This document shows, in pieces, positions 39,841 through 48,078 of a DNA stretch of 64,000 bases. The DNA is from Bacteroidales bacterium M8 (lineage in GTDB: Bacteria > Bacteroidota > Bacteroidia > Bacteroidales > Muribaculaceae): positions 124,001-188,000 of the forward strand of contig LUJS01000050.1 in NCBI GenBank assembly GCA_001689495.1, given 5' to 3'. The translations under genes and the position numbers were made by a program. Position 1 is the stretch's first letter, and each line of letters begins with the position of its first letter. The notes beneath the pieces are model-generated. The model did no database searches. It had not been told where the DNA came from and saw only the letters and a program-made list of their open reading frames with translations.

Positions 39841-40059
39841 ATGAGCAATACATTCAAACATAAAGTACGCCATATCTTTTACGATGAGAATGGTAAAATA
39901 AACCTCAAAGTTCCATTCAAACTTAGGTGGAGTTATATCAGGAAGGTTTGGCGCCATAATTTTGATTACGACATTGATAGAGCCTTACTCGTGAATCGGA
40001 AAGATAAAATTAACAAGGCCGATATGAAACATCAAATCAAAGATTTAAGAAATGACTAA
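39841..40059 (+). CDS. Small basic protein
   Basis: 72 aa, Lys/Arg-rich (KHKVRHIFYDENGKINLKVP, RALLVNRKDKINKADMKHQI). Overlaps the lipoprotein gene by 8 nt. Confidence 0.5.
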   Translation: MSNTFKHKVRHIFYDENGKINLKVPFKLRWSYIRKVWRHNFDYDIDRALLVNRKDKINKADMKHQIKDLRND

Positions 40060-40291
40060 AATTAAATCAATCCTCCTTCTTGCCCTATGTGCAATCGCGC
40101 TGACTGGGTGTGACGGACCGAAGACACAAGAACAACGTGACGCTGAAATGGCATCACACATCACCGAGTTCAACTACAAAGGACATCGGTATATCCGCTA
40201 TATCAGCGACGGTATGAATAGCGCTGTGGGCGGCATCGCCCACGACCCCGACTGTCTGTGCCATCAGAAAGGAGGTGATAGCAATGACTGA
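40052..40291 (+). CDS. Small lipoprotein
   Basis: This 79-aa protein has a signal peptide with lipobox LTGC (MTKIKSILLLALCAIALTGC), so it is anchored after Cys20. The rest is short and soluble. Such lipoproteins may act in superinfection exclusion or lysis; no specific evidence here. Confidence 0.65.
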   Translation: MTKIKSILLLALCAIALTGCDGPKTQEQRDAEMASHITEFNYKGHRYIRYISDGMNSAVGGIAHDPDCLCHQKGGDSND

Positions 40292-40499
40292 AACAGAAGC
40301 AATTAAGCTTGCAAAGAAGATAAAACGATGTCTTGTATCAGTGCCAGATGATGTCAAGGTCATCATTGGTACTAATGAAATATATGTATTAGATCTCGAA
40401 GAGTATCACGCACATGAGGACGAACCTCAACACGCTAAGGCATTGGCATACGAGTGTGGTGGAATGAAAAATATTTTGGGCTATGAAGAATGGATCTGA
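40284..40499 (+). CDS. Hypothetical small protein with strong Shine-Dalgarno
   Basis: This 71-aa protein (MTETEAIKLAKKIKRCLVSV) has AGGAGGTGA ending 7 nt before ATG 40284, an unusually good ribosome site for a Bacteroidales element. Unknown function. Confidence 0.5.
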   Translation: MTETEAIKLAKKIKRCLVSVPDDVKVIIGTNEIYVLDLEEYHAHEDEPQHAKALAYECGGMKNILGYEEWI

Positions 40500-40644
40500 A
40501 GAAATTGAGAGGTCGAAACAAGAACCGAGAGTGTGTAAACACTACCGGAGTGGTGTATGCGGTCGTAGTAAAAGATGCTATCGCCCATGTATTCTAAAAA
40601 GTTTGGCTTATTGTCGCTACTTCATTCAAAATACTAAAATATGA
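40483..40644 (+). CDS. Cys/His micropeptide
   Basis: This 53-aa ORF contains VCKHYRSGVCGRSKRCYRPC, a four-cysteine cluster reminiscent of CCCH RNA-binding fingers. ATGA overlap with the following gene supports it. Confidence 0.45.
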   Translation: MKNGSEEIERSKQEPRVCKHYRSGVCGRSKRCYRPCILKSLAYCRYFIQNTKI

Positions 40645-40844
40645 ACAAACTCAAAGCAATATGGCAAATAATCTTTGCTGACAAAATAGCTGTATTCACT
40701 TGGAAAGAAGCGGCGCCAGACCCGGAATGGCTTACAGTCCCGACATTCAGTTGGAGACTTTCTGATAACTGGGATGCCATTGATTTAAGTTATATCCAGC
40801 GAAGAGTCGAAAGCATAATCAAATCGAAATCAAACAATGACTAA
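40641..40844 (+). CDS. Hypothetical small protein
   Basis: 67 aa, Trp-rich (MNKLKAIWQIIFADKIAVFT). Overlaps the next start by 8 nt. Confidence 0.45.
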   Translation: MNKLKAIWQIIFADKIAVFTWKEAAPDPEWLTVPTFSWRLSDNWDAIDLSYIQRRVESIIKSKSNND

Positions 40845-41055
40845 AGACGAAAAAATACGTTGGCTCCTGATACACGCTCCGGGGCCATACGCCAGAGCAC
40901 GAGAGAAAGCTTTGACCGAACTGGATGAACAGACGCCTGTGTTTTGCTTTTGTGGAGCGTTGGCGACAGGTCTCCATACGTCGCACTGTAAGAAATTTCA
41001 GGAGCGACTGAAAACGAAAATAGTAAACAAGTTAAATGATTTAATTCCTAAATAA
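40837..41055 (+). CDS. Small Cys/His protein
   Basis: 72 aa with CFCGALATGLHTSHC (C-x-C-x9-H-x2-C-like), likely zinc-binding, between a helical N-terminus and a basic C-terminus. Confidence 0.5.
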   Translation: MTKDEKIRWLLIHAPGPYARAREKALTELDEQTPVFCFCGALATGLHTSHCKKFQERLKTKIVNKLNDLIPK

Positions 41056-41057
41056 AT

Positions 41058-41324
41058 ATGGCCGATAACGAATATCAAGAAATTCCAACCAATTACAATC
41101 TGGACTGGAATTTTCGCAAAACCGATTTTATTGCTGAAATTTTTAATTATGATGGTTATAGTGAGGATGTAGATATGTTTTGTGGAGACCCCTATGGCCA
41201 ATGGGGTCTGGTTTCGATCCCAGCCTTTTACCTGCCGGGGCTCAGAGAACATCATTACGCCGATCGTCGCATAAAATGTAGAATCACAATTGAAAGAATA
41301 GATGATGAAATCATTGGGAAATAA
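41058..41324 (+). CDS. Hypothetical protein
   Basis: 88 aa, aromatic (EIPTNYNLDWNFRKTDFIAE). Overlaps the following gene by 23 nt. Unknown function. Confidence 0.5.
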   Translation: MADNEYQEIPTNYNLDWNFRKTDFIAEIFNYDGYSEDVDMFCGDPYGQWGLVSIPAFYLPGLREHHYADRRIKCRITIERIDDEIIGK

Positions 41325-41562
41325 GATAGATCTGGGCGCACTCACGGAAGAGCAGCGCCAATATGTAATAGAGATGTACGCTTCAGCTTTGAATGACATT
41401 GATGACCACAGAATTGTTTCTGAAGAGCCTCATTCACCGGTAGATGTAGAACTACATACATTTCATAATGGATTGAACAAGGGCACTATCGTAACTCTTT
41501 TGGGCCTATTTGGTGATGAGCCATTCAAGCAATATAGAAAAATCAAAAGTGATCAAAAATAA
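41302..41562 (+). CDS. Hypothetical protein
   Basis: 86 aa (MMKSLGNKIDLGALTEEQRQ). Helical N-terminal half. Unknown function. A 34-aa ORF at 41597-41701 follows but has weak support. Confidence 0.5.
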   Translation: MMKSLGNKIDLGALTEEQRQYVIEMYASALNDIDDHRIVSEEPHSPVDVELHTFHNGLNKGTIVTLLGLFGDEPFKQYRKIKSDQK

Positions 41563-41771
41563 TTACAGATTAGCGGAAGTAAAAATTCATTACTAAATGA
41601 AACAGCTAATTTACTCTACTGGCATCTTTGAGACTGAACTGAAAGTATGGCCCCCTGAAGAAATTGATGATTATGATCACAGACTTTGGCGGACAACATG
41701 ACGCAGTCCCAGATTTCAAGAACCATTAGTAAATAGAATTTGATAGCTATATTGTAGTCAATGCGCATATT

Positions 41772-42071
41772 ATGAAGAAAACAGAATATATTGCCGAATA
41801 CAGGGAAAGGGAGGATTGGTGGAGTAAAAAAGCACCACTTGCATTAGGAGATTATGACAGTTGGGAAGAGGTGCTCCAATCAAAAATTCTCTGGGGAAGC
41901 ATAGACTTCACCAGAGAACATACACTTATATTGAAGAAAAGTCCCAAATTTCCCACTAATACTAAAAGTATAACTTTCTTCGATAAAGAATTACGCTGGA
42001 CTTTCGTCCGAGTTCTCAGTATTACTAAATGTGAAATAATTTCAACATCTAAATTGATATGGAAGATTTAA
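41772..42071 (+). CDS. Hypothetical protein
   Basis: 99 aa, charged N-terminus (MKKTEYIAEYREREDWWSKK). Overlaps the next gene by 13 nt. Confidence 0.5.
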   Translation: MKKTEYIAEYREREDWWSKKAPLALGDYDSWEEVLQSKILWGSIDFTREHTLILKKSPKFPTNTKSITFFDKELRWTFVRVLSITKCEIISTSKLIWKI

Positions 42072-42325
42072 TCAAAGCACTTCTGATATTCCAGAAGTAT
42101 ATCAAGCCAGATGATTTGGCTTACAAATACCCGACATCCTGCGAACATGATGAACTGTGTGTAAATGTCAACCCCGACATAGTATCGGTAGAAGACAAAA
42201 CTACCCTCTACCAATTGGGATTCTTTCCCAGCGAATATGATGGCGATGATGAAGAACAATACATCGCTCCAGTAGAGCCAGAGATGGAGGGCGATTACTT
42301 TATGTCTTATCGTTTTGGGAGCTGA
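42059..42325 (+). CDS. Hypothetical acidic protein
   Basis: 88 aa, strongly acidic C-terminal half (PSEYDGDDEEQYIAPVEPEM). One base from the next gene. Confidence 0.5.
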   Translation: MEDLIKALLIFQKYIKPDDLAYKYPTSCEHDELCVNVNPDIVSVEDKTTLYQLGFFPSEYDGDDEEQYIAPVEPEMEGDYFMSYRFGS

Positions 42326-42326
42326 T

Positions 42327-42518
42327 ATGAAAATCAATAAACCAAAATTGATAGCGGCGCTATTGACACTTTTAGCTGTTGCATACTTAGCAGTGCTGGT
42401 TGTTCTTGCGCTAATTACAGATGATAACGACACTGCTCACGCTATTTTGTTCTGTGGTGTATTTGGCCCAATTATAATTGGAATCTTGTATGGTATGTTC
42501 TTATCTATAATCGAATAA
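42327..42518 (+). CDS. Two-pass membrane protein
   Basis: This 63-aa protein has two hydrophobic helices (LIAALLTLLAVAYLAVLVVL and GVFGPIIIGILYGMFLSII). ATG chosen at 42327. Its stop overlaps the NMNAT start by one base. Confidence 0.55.
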   Translation: MKINKPKLIAALLTLLAVAYLAVLVVLALITDDNDTAHAILFCGVFGPIIIGILYGMFLSIIE

Positions 42519-43078
42519 TGAAAACAGGAGTAATACTGGCCCGGTTCCAGCCAATTCATAATGGACACCTTCAGCTGATTCATAAAGCTGTAGCAGAGAA
42601 CGATCAAGTTCTTGTAATCATAGGTTCAATCGACAAGCTCAATGCTCGAAATCCAATACCGTGGACAATCCGCAAAGAGATGGTAGAGGAAGCCATTGCT
42701 GATACGTTTCTTGTGCAAGGCAATAAAGAGAAAATCACAGTGGTCGAATTGCCGGATCTCTCAGACGAATCCGACAACAGTCACGACTGGGGTTTCTATC
42801 TCTACTCGTTCATTGTTTCTCAGACCAAGGAGCCTAACTTCACCATCTACTATTCGGATGGCTTCGAGATAATCACCTCGTGGTTTCCCGGTTTCCTTCT
42901 GAGAAACAATGTATCGCTGTCATTGCTGGCTCGTAACGCTTGCGAAGATGGCATTTCCGCAACTGAGGTGCGTGAGCTTATCCGTAATGGGCGATTACCG
43001 GAGGACGGTATTGTGCCTGAGTGTGTCTATAAGAGGCGCGAAACTATAAAAGCATTTCTAAATGTATTCAAAAACTAA
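42518..43078 (+). CDS. nadM: Nicotinamide-nucleotide adenylyltransferase (NadM type)
   Basis: This 186-aa nucleotidyltransferase joins NMN and ATP to give NAD+. Its signature ARFQPIHNGHLQLIHKA (residues 8-24, catalytic H14/H17) and the C-terminal ISATEVREL (146-154, family ISSTxxR) are clear, and the length matches archaeal-type NadM rather than the longer NadR. With the NAMPT-like gene at 52090 it can complete the two-step route from nicotinamide to NAD+. Confidence 0.9.
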   Translation: MKTGVILARFQPIHNGHLQLIHKAVAENDQVLVIIGSIDKLNARNPIPWTIRKEMVEEAIADTFLVQGNKEKITVVELPDLSDESDNSHDWGFYLYSFIVSQTKEPNFTIYYSDGFEIITSWFPGFLLRNNVSLSLLARNACEDGISATEVRELIRNGRLPEDGIVPECVYKRRETIKAFLNVFKN

Positions 43079-43500
43079 TGATTATGTTTAACTGGCTAAG
43101 AAATATTCGGCGTAAGCGTGAGACCAAAAAGTTCATCAAGCTATTTCTTGAGAATGTATCTGACAGCGTGATCCTCAAACAATGGGAACACCAAGGTTGG
43201 GGCAATTCAATAAACGTGGGGCAAAATGGGCTTTACGGCCATTTGTCGGGGGTTCGGTCTCATTTTTGTTATCATCATGTTTATTGCGACTTACGCGATA
43301 GGGACGTAGTTGTGTTTGAATCACCCGACAGAACTCAGTCAGAAGGGAAAAAATACGACATCGGCTTATTTGTTGGTGTCAAAGTATGTAACGACCCGCC
43401 TGATATGTTCTTTGCCAAATATCTTCGTCTTGGATTTGCCGACGATTATAGCAGAGAGACAATCATTAAGCTGGCAAAACAAAGAATCAAAGAATTATGA
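43078..43500 (+). CDS. Hypothetical protein
   Basis: This 140-aa protein has a basic N-terminus (MIMFNWLRNIRRKRETKKFI) and a beta-rich centre. Its first base is the last of nadM's stop; an alternative ATG lies at 43084. Unknown function. Confidence 0.55.
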   Translation: MIMFNWLRNIRRKRETKKFIKLFLENVSDSVILKQWEHQGWGNSINVGQNGLYGHLSGVRSHFCYHHVYCDLRDRDVVVFESPDRTQSEGKKYDIGLFVGVKVCNDPPDMFFAKYLRLGFADDYSRETIIKLAKQRIKEL

Positions 43501-43664
43501 AATTAAAACAAGTTACTTTACTCAAAGATGGGGAGCCGCAGTGCTTCTGTTGGCTCCCAGCCTCCCAAGTACAACGATTTGAACTATTGCTTGGAAAACT
43601 GTGCCGGTTTGCTGCTCGTTTTCAATTCAATGTGCAATTTGAGTCTAAAGATATTGAAGTATGA
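43497..43664 (+). CDS. Small protein upstream of Tad2
   Basis: This 55-aa ORF (MKLKQVTLLKDGEPQCFCWL) overlaps both neighbours by 4 nt (ATGA), consistent with coupled translation. Confidence 0.5.
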   Translation: MKLKQVTLLKDGEPQCFCWLPASQVQRFELLLGKLCRFAARFQFNVQFESKDIEV

Positions 43665-44131
43665 CCCGAAAAGCGAAACTAAAATCTACTGGCCAGATCA
43701 TTGAAGTGCGTGTGGATATGGACTATCATGGCAACGCTACTTGGCTGGACGCTGCTACTAACACAGAATATTATCCTTCTGAATTAGAATTGTTGCCGGA
43801 AGAGGCAAATAAAACTCAATACCTAAACAAAATTGATATGAAAGCAGAAACACTTGATTTTGGAGGCGCAATCTCAGCTCTGAAAGCTTGGAAGAAAGTG
43901 GCCCGCAAAGGCTGGAACGGTAAAGGGATGTTCCTTTGGCTTAAACCAGCTGCAACTGTTAAATCTGAATGGTGCAAAGATCCAATGCTGAAAAACCTCG
44001 CAGAAGCCAATGGGGGAGAAATTGAAGCGCTTGACACCATCTGTATGTTTACCGCACAGAAACAGATTCTTTCTGGCTGGCTTGCATCACAGACTGATAT
44101 GCTTTCTGATGATTGGATGATTGTTGGCTAA
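43661..44131 (+). CDS. tad2: Tad2-family anti-Thoeris protein (DUF2829)
   Basis: In this 156-aa protein residues 66-156 form a DUF2829/Tad2 domain (DFGGAISALKAWKKVARKGW, GKGMFLWL, then LASQTDMLSDDWMIV). Tad2 proteins sequester the cyclic ADP-ribose signal of Thoeris defence and so block its NADase effector. Residues 1-60 are an extra N-terminal beta domain; an internal ATG at 43838 could give a stand-alone Tad2. A family member in the same window as NAD+-synthesis genes fits a defence role. Confidence 0.85.
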   Translation: MTRKAKLKSTGQIIEVRVDMDYHGNATWLDAATNTEYYPSELELLPEEANKTQYLNKIDMKAETLDFGGAISALKAWKKVARKGWNGKGMFLWLKPAATVKSEWCKDPMLKNLAEANGGEIEALDTICMFTAQKQILSGWLASQTDMLSDDWMIVG

Positions 44132-44145
44132 TTCATATCTCCTTA

Positions 44146-44355
44146 ATGGAAGCGTCAGAATGTAAGTGTATAGTCTGTGGAAAACAGGCGGTAGCATTTT
44201 GGCCTCTGATTGATCCAGACATTCCGGCACAACCCTATTGTCGGAAATGTCTGGACAATGCTAAAGCAGAGGTGCTAATCAATACGTTGGGCTATTCTCC
44301 AGAAAGAGCTAAAACAATCGTGAAAATAAATAACAAATTGAATCACAGAAAATGA
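44146..44355 (+). CDS. Small zinc-finger protein
   Basis: 69 aa, CIVCGKQA and CRKCLDNA form a zinc ribbon. ATG chosen at 44146. Overlaps the radical-SAM gene by 4 nt. Confidence 0.55.
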   Translation: MEASECKCIVCGKQAVAFWPLIDPDIPAQPYCRKCLDNAKAEVLINTLGYSPERAKTIVKINNKLNHRK

Positions 44356-44897
44356 ACAAGAAACTTCGACTTGTGGTGACAGATTGTTGCCACAATCAAT
44401 GTCCGTTGTGCTGTAATAAACGTTATGACATGACTCAACTGCCAGTAGTTGACCGTTGGGATTATGACGAAGTGATGATAACCGGTGGCGAACCAAGTCT
44501 GTTCTCGAATAGAGTCCGTGAACTGGTAGAATCCATTAGAACACTGGATGCTGCGTCAGGCAAGTCTCGCAAGATATACATGTACACAGCTGTGTATAGT
44601 TCAACATTTGTAGCATATCTATTGGATTGTCTCGACGGCATTGTCGCCTCTCCGCACAATCAGCGCGATGTAGTTCAATTTGTGGAACTTGTGAAGCAAA
44701 TCGAATGGGGGCAAACATGTGGACATAAAGATTATTCTGACAAGTCTTTCCGCCTTAACCTCTTCCCAGAAGTTAAGAAGCAGCTTCCTCCTGACATCGA
44801 CCTCTCAAAATGGCAAATCAAAGACATGGAATGGCTTGATGATTGCCCAGTTCCTGACGGTGAGGACTTACGCAGAATAGACAAATTGTTTGTGTAA
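44352..44897 (+). CDS. Small radical-SAM protein
   Basis: In this 181-aa protein C13-x3-C17-x2-C20 (DCCHNQCPLC) binds a 4Fe-4S cluster and TGGEP at 44-48 is the S-adenosylmethionine-binding strand. It is shorter than most radical-SAM enzymes, similar to minimal activases and 7-carboxy-7-deazaguanine synthase-like proteins. Possible roles are nucleotide or tRNA modification; nothing in the neighbourhood decides it. Confidence 0.8.
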   Translation: MNKKLRLVVTDCCHNQCPLCCNKRYDMTQLPVVDRWDYDEVMITGGEPSLFSNRVRELVESIRTLDAASGKSRKIYMYTAVYSSTFVAYLLDCLDGIVASPHNQRDVVQFVELVKQIEWGQTCGHKDYSDKSFRLNLFPEVKKQLPPDIDLSKWQIKDMEWLDDCPVPDGEDLRRIDKLFV

Positions 44898-44907
44898 ACT
44901 TTGAAAT

Positions 44908-45168
44908 ATGAACAGAGAACGAAGACAACAACTTCTCGATGTGGCTTCATCACTGGCTGACGCTATGGACCGGCTGAGTGAAATTCGAGATGAAGAGCAA
45001 GAAGCCTTCGACAATATGCCTGAAGGGTTGCAAAGTGGGAATCGCGGTCAGACTATGCAAGAGGCAATTGACACAATGGACGAATGGAGCTCTGAAATTG
45101 AGGCAATCAAAGATACGATTGAGACTTATGCGCTTACTAATAATAAAAAGTCCAAGAAAAATTCGTAA
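44908..45168 (+). CDS. Coiled-coil protein
   Basis: 86 aa, highly charged helices (MNRERRQQLLDVASSLADAM, DEWSSEIEAIKDTIETYALT). Unknown function. Confidence 0.5.
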   Translation: MNRERRQQLLDVASSLADAMDRLSEIRDEEQEAFDNMPEGLQSGNRGQTMQEAIDTMDEWSSEIEAIKDTIETYALTNNKKSKKNS

Positions 45169-45173
45169 CTTTG
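45166..45173 (+). promoter_or_regulatory. Possible promoter before membrane gene
   Basis: TAACTTTG matches the -7 box and overlaps the end of the upstream gene. The -33 region is poor. Confidence 0.4.
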
Positions 45174-45191
45174 TATATAAAACCAATGCTT

Positions 45192-45626
45192 ATGGACAAC
45201 AGATTACATAAATTCCGATATAAATGGTGGGCAGCATTAATCGCAGCCATACCACCAGCAATAATTGGGCTATTGGCAGCTGAATGGAGTCCTAATCTTT
45301 TCAGTTCCGGTAGCACATTGCTGTGTGCGCTTATTGTCGTGTCGGTCCTCAGTTTTTTGACATCATGTTATATTTGCTGGGAACCGCAGAATCATCGAAA
45401 GAGTCTAAAAAATATGTGTGATGAATTTAAGCTCAAGAATGTCACGCATAATATCATAGTTGTGCTGGCGCTCATTCTGATTTGGGTTGGCGTTGGCATT
45501 AGCTTGATATTCCTTCCATTATGGCTGGACACCGATGGCTGGACACTTAGAGGGGTATTGCAATTCATTGGCTTATGCTGGATTATCGTAGGGTATTGGC
45601 TCATAATGAATTATAAAAAGAAATGA
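45192..45626 (+). CDS. Four-helix membrane protein
   Basis: This 144-aa protein has hydrophobic segments near 12-32 (WWAALIAAIPPAIIGLLAAE), 40-60, 85-108 (IIVVLALILIWVGVGISLIF) and 118-138. The start is set at MDNRLHKF after the promoter-like box; 45171 is an upstream alternative. Function unknown. Confidence 0.55.
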   Translation: MDNRLHKFRYKWWAALIAAIPPAIIGLLAAEWSPNLFSSGSTLLCALIVVSVLSFLTSCYICWEPQNHRKSLKNMCDEFKLKNVTHNIIVVLALILIWVGVGISLIFLPLWLDTDGWTLRGVLQFIGLCWIIVGYWLIMNYKKK

Positions 45627-45979
45627 TAAAACTTAATGACCCTGAAATACAAAAGCTCTCAGCGATAACAGAACTAACCCCGATGCAAGTACAAAAATTA
45701 CTGACTATGGGGTTGATAGATGAGAGTCGCGCTCTTGATGTGTTGATTTTGTATGATTTCAAGCGTATCAAACGAAGAAAGCAATACAAGGTCGGGCAAA
45801 TTATTGAGGCCGTTGTTGAAAAATACAAAGTGCCTCGTTCAAGAGTTGAGCGTGTAATATATGCTAAGAAGGTGAAGCGTTACTATTGCGACAAATGTTC
45901 AAAGGAGATTACCAACAGAGAAAGGAAACGTGGCAATGGCAAATGCGATCATTGTGTAGCATTAGAAATAGACATATAA
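45623..45979 (+). CDS. Zinc-ribbon DNA-binding-like protein
   Basis: 118 aa. The first part (MIKLNDPEIQKLSAITELTP) is helical and could be HTH. The C-terminus has CDKCSKEITNRERKRGNGKC, a zinc-ribbon. ATGA overlap with the preceding gene. Confidence 0.55.
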   Translation: MIKLNDPEIQKLSAITELTPMQVQKLLTMGLIDESRALDVLILYDFKRIKRRKQYKVGQIIEAVVEKYKVPRSRVERVIYAKKVKRYYCDKCSKEITNRERKRGNGKCDHCVALEIDI

Positions 45980-45985
45980 ACTAAA

Positions 45986-46315
45986 ATGCTCAATATGACA
46001 AACCGCATTATTTTAGCCGGGGTGTACTATCACCAGAAGTACCCCGGCTCACTTATTTTCTATCGCTTGGATGAGCATTATGTAGCATTTGAGGCTGATG
46101 CTGAACGTGCTGCTAAAGTGCTTCAAAGAAACATCATCACCAATCCTGAAGGCGTAGATTGTTTACAGCTATTACGTTCAGAATTTTTAGATGCGGTTGA
46201 ATTGTTAACGATGTGTGGGATTTCTGTCAAAGGAATTTCATATCGTGATGACAGTGGTGAATATGCCGTTCCAGATGTTAAAATCCTAAGCGAAGAGGAA
46301 GAAATAGATTACTGA
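45986..46315 (+). CDS. Hypothetical protein
   Basis: 109 aa (YRLDEHYVAFEADAERAAKV). Resembles small Bacteroides mobile-element proteins but no name is assignable. Followed by a terminator. Confidence 0.55.
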   Translation: MLNMTNRIILAGVYYHQKYPGSLIFYRLDEHYVAFEADAERAAKVLQRNIITNPEGVDCLQLLRSEFLDAVELLTMCGISVKGISYRDDSGEYAVPDVKILSEEEEIDY

Positions 46316-46367
46316 CGTTCAATTTTTCAACCCATCATTTTTGAATTGATTTAGTCTATATTCATTA

Positions 46368-46394
46368 GGGTGTCTAATAGTACATTAGACACCC
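46368..46394 (+). terminator. Strong terminator
   Basis: An 11-bp perfect stem GGGTGTCTAAT / ATTAGACACCC is followed by TTTTTA. It ends the long accessory operon. Confidence 0.85.
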
Positions 46395-46469
46395 TTTTTA
46401 TGTAAACTTGTACTATATATTTACGCCTGATTAACAATTATTTAGGTGAACAATTAGTGTTAAATATAC

Positions 46470-46500
46470 TTTGTTGATTACTGTGTAAGTATTAACTTTG
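46470..46500 (+). promoter_or_regulatory. Promoter
   Basis: TTG in CTTTGTTGAT and TAACTTTG at 46493-46500. It drives the 46560 operon. Confidence 0.7.
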
Positions 46501-46559
46501 CGGTGTCAGAAGGCATTACAGCCATTATAAATTAGAACAATCAAAATATCATATACCTC

Positions 46560-47153
46560 ATGGAACAGTTGAACAAGGCTCAGTCAAATGGGCCAGACAA
46601 AAAGATTACCATCGGCCCTGATGGTAAGAAGAAGTACCCTGAAGGTACTATCTTCACTAAGCTCAAGTTCAAGAAGTCCGAAAAGAGTGGACTATTGGTG
46701 GGCTTCGTTTCTCAGAATCCTAAAACCGGTCGCGTAAAAGGTGTCCGTGAAGACTCTGAATTCCCAAAGCAAGTTTGCGTGGTCGATGCCAGCATTTCTC
46801 ACGAAATTATCATAGGAGCGCTGTACAATGCAGCTATCGTTCCTATGTATCAGAAGAAAGGGTTTATTGTTATTGAAGCCACTCCACATCAGTTTAAGGC
46901 TGAAATTGAGGTATGCTATGTGCCCAAAGCCTGCTACATTGTAAATGTGAAGTTCGGCAACAAAACAATCACCTTTGACCCCAAGGATGGTCGCAAAGAG
47001 ACAACTCGCTCTCTCGCAGCTGTAAAGGGTTTGCTTGAAAAGCGAATTGATATTTGCAACATCACTCAGGTGGTCGAAGATTTTGTGGATGCTGCCAACG
47101 ATATGCTTAAAAAGTATGACCATGACGGCTTCTATGTCAAGAAAGGTGCCTAA
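46560..47153 (+). CDS. Hypothetical protein, first gene of an operon
   Basis: This 197-aa protein has a Lys-rich N-terminus (DKKITIGPDGKKKYPEGTIF) and a beta-rich body. No family recognised. It has its own promoter and overlaps the next gene by 20 nt, so it begins the RNase H/tRNA unit. Confidence 0.6.
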   Translation: MEQLNKAQSNGPDKKITIGPDGKKKYPEGTIFTKLKFKKSEKSGLLVGFVSQNPKTGRVKGVREDSEFPKQVCVVDASISHEIIIGALYNAAIVPMYQKKGFIVIEATPHQFKAEIEVCYVPKACYIVNVKFGNKTITFDPKDGRKETTRSLAAVKGLLEKRIDICNITQVVEDFVDAANDMLKKYDHDGFYVKKGA

Positions 47154-47367
47154 AGCCAAACTGCCACGAAAACGCAAGAAAGCGGCGATTAAGGCACAAG
47201 GTCGCAAATGGTATTACGACACCATCAAATTCTTCTACATAAGTCAGAATGACCCGCGAATTGCAGAGAAGCGATGTAAATTTTGGGTTAATTCCAGCAT
47301 TCGACAGCATGTAAGAATTATACGAGGTGTGCCATTTGTGGTTAACGAAGCAACTCGATATTGGTGA
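47134..47367 (+). CDS. Small basic protein
   Basis: 77 aa, very basic N-terminus (MSRKVPKAKLPRKRKKAAIK). Its stop overlaps the start of the RNase H gene (TGATGA). Possibly nucleic-acid binding. Confidence 0.55.
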   Translation: MSRKVPKAKLPRKRKKAAIKAQGRKWYYDTIKFFYISQNDPRIAEKRCKFWVNSSIRQHVRIIRGVPFVVNEATRYW

Positions 47368-47762
47368 TGAAAAGGCCGGTTGATGGCATTGCAACAGATG
47401 CCGCTCATTCAACAAAAAGATGCGTTACAGAATACCAAGGCATCAACCTTGCGACTGGTGAACAAATCTTTTATAGAAACCTCGGTAATCAAACAGTAAA
47501 CATTGGGGAGTTCTTAGCGGTAGTTGAAGCGGCAAAATACATCATCGAAAATGATTTTGAGCCACGAGTAATCTACACTGATAGTATGACAGCCTTGACT
47601 TGGTTCAAGAACAAATCTACTGCTTCAAACAAGAATAATCGTGAACTTCAAAAAGCCGAAATATTTCTGAAAGCACTTTCAGCGGACATTGACACAATCG
47701 AAATTCGTCACTGGGACAATAAACGCTGGGGAGAAACACCAGCAGATTTTGGAAATAAATAG
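47367..47762 (+). CDS. rnhA: Ribonuclease H (type I)
   Basis: This 131-aa protein is a compact RNase HI with catalytic residues D11 (ATDAAH), E48 (NIGEFLAVVEA), D72 (IYTDSMTAL) and a terminal D127 (ETPADFG). It degrades RNA in RNA-DNA hybrids, for primer removal or, speculatively, the template/product hybrids of the phage RT. The tRNA cluster starts 74 nt later. Confidence 0.85.
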   Translation: MKRPVDGIATDAAHSTKRCVTEYQGINLATGEQIFYRNLGNQTVNIGEFLAVVEAAKYIIENDFEPRVIYTDSMTALTWFKNKSTASNKNNRELQKAEIFLKALSADIDTIEIRHWDNKRWGETPADFGNK

Positions 47763-47835
47763 GTTATCTGTAAACCAAACAGCTCTTAAAGAGACTATTC
47801 TCTTATGTGGCTTCTTTAGAAGCTGTTTGAAATAT

Positions 47836-47907
47836 AGCGGGATAGAGCAGTGGTAGCTTGCTGGGCTCATTACCCAGAGGTCGTAGGTTCGAGTCCTACT
47901 CCCGCAA
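47836..47907 (+). tRNA. tRNA-Met (CAT) or Ile2 (CAT)
   Basis: Cloverleaf with anticodon loop CTCATTA and T-arm GTAGG-TTCGAGT-CCTAC. The first and 72nd bases are unpaired (A-A), an initiator-like trait. It could be lysidine-modified Ile2. Confidence 0.8.
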
Positions 47908-47963
47908 CTAAGCACTCACTAATATAGGGAGCTCGTTGGGAGGTTCACCACTCTCAACATTTA

Positions 47964-48044
47964 GGATCACTGGCGAAATGGCAGACGCGCTTGATTTAGG
48001 ATCAAGTCTCGCAAGGGGTGCAGGTTCGAGTCCTGCGTGGTCCA
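47964..48044 (+). tRNA. tRNA-Leu (TAG)
   Basis: Long variable arm. Anticodon stem CTTGA/TCAAG with loop TTTAGGA. Acceptor GGATCAC/GTGGTCC. Confidence 0.9.
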
Positions 48045-48078
48045 CAAACATTAATAACATCAAAATCATCATGGAATC

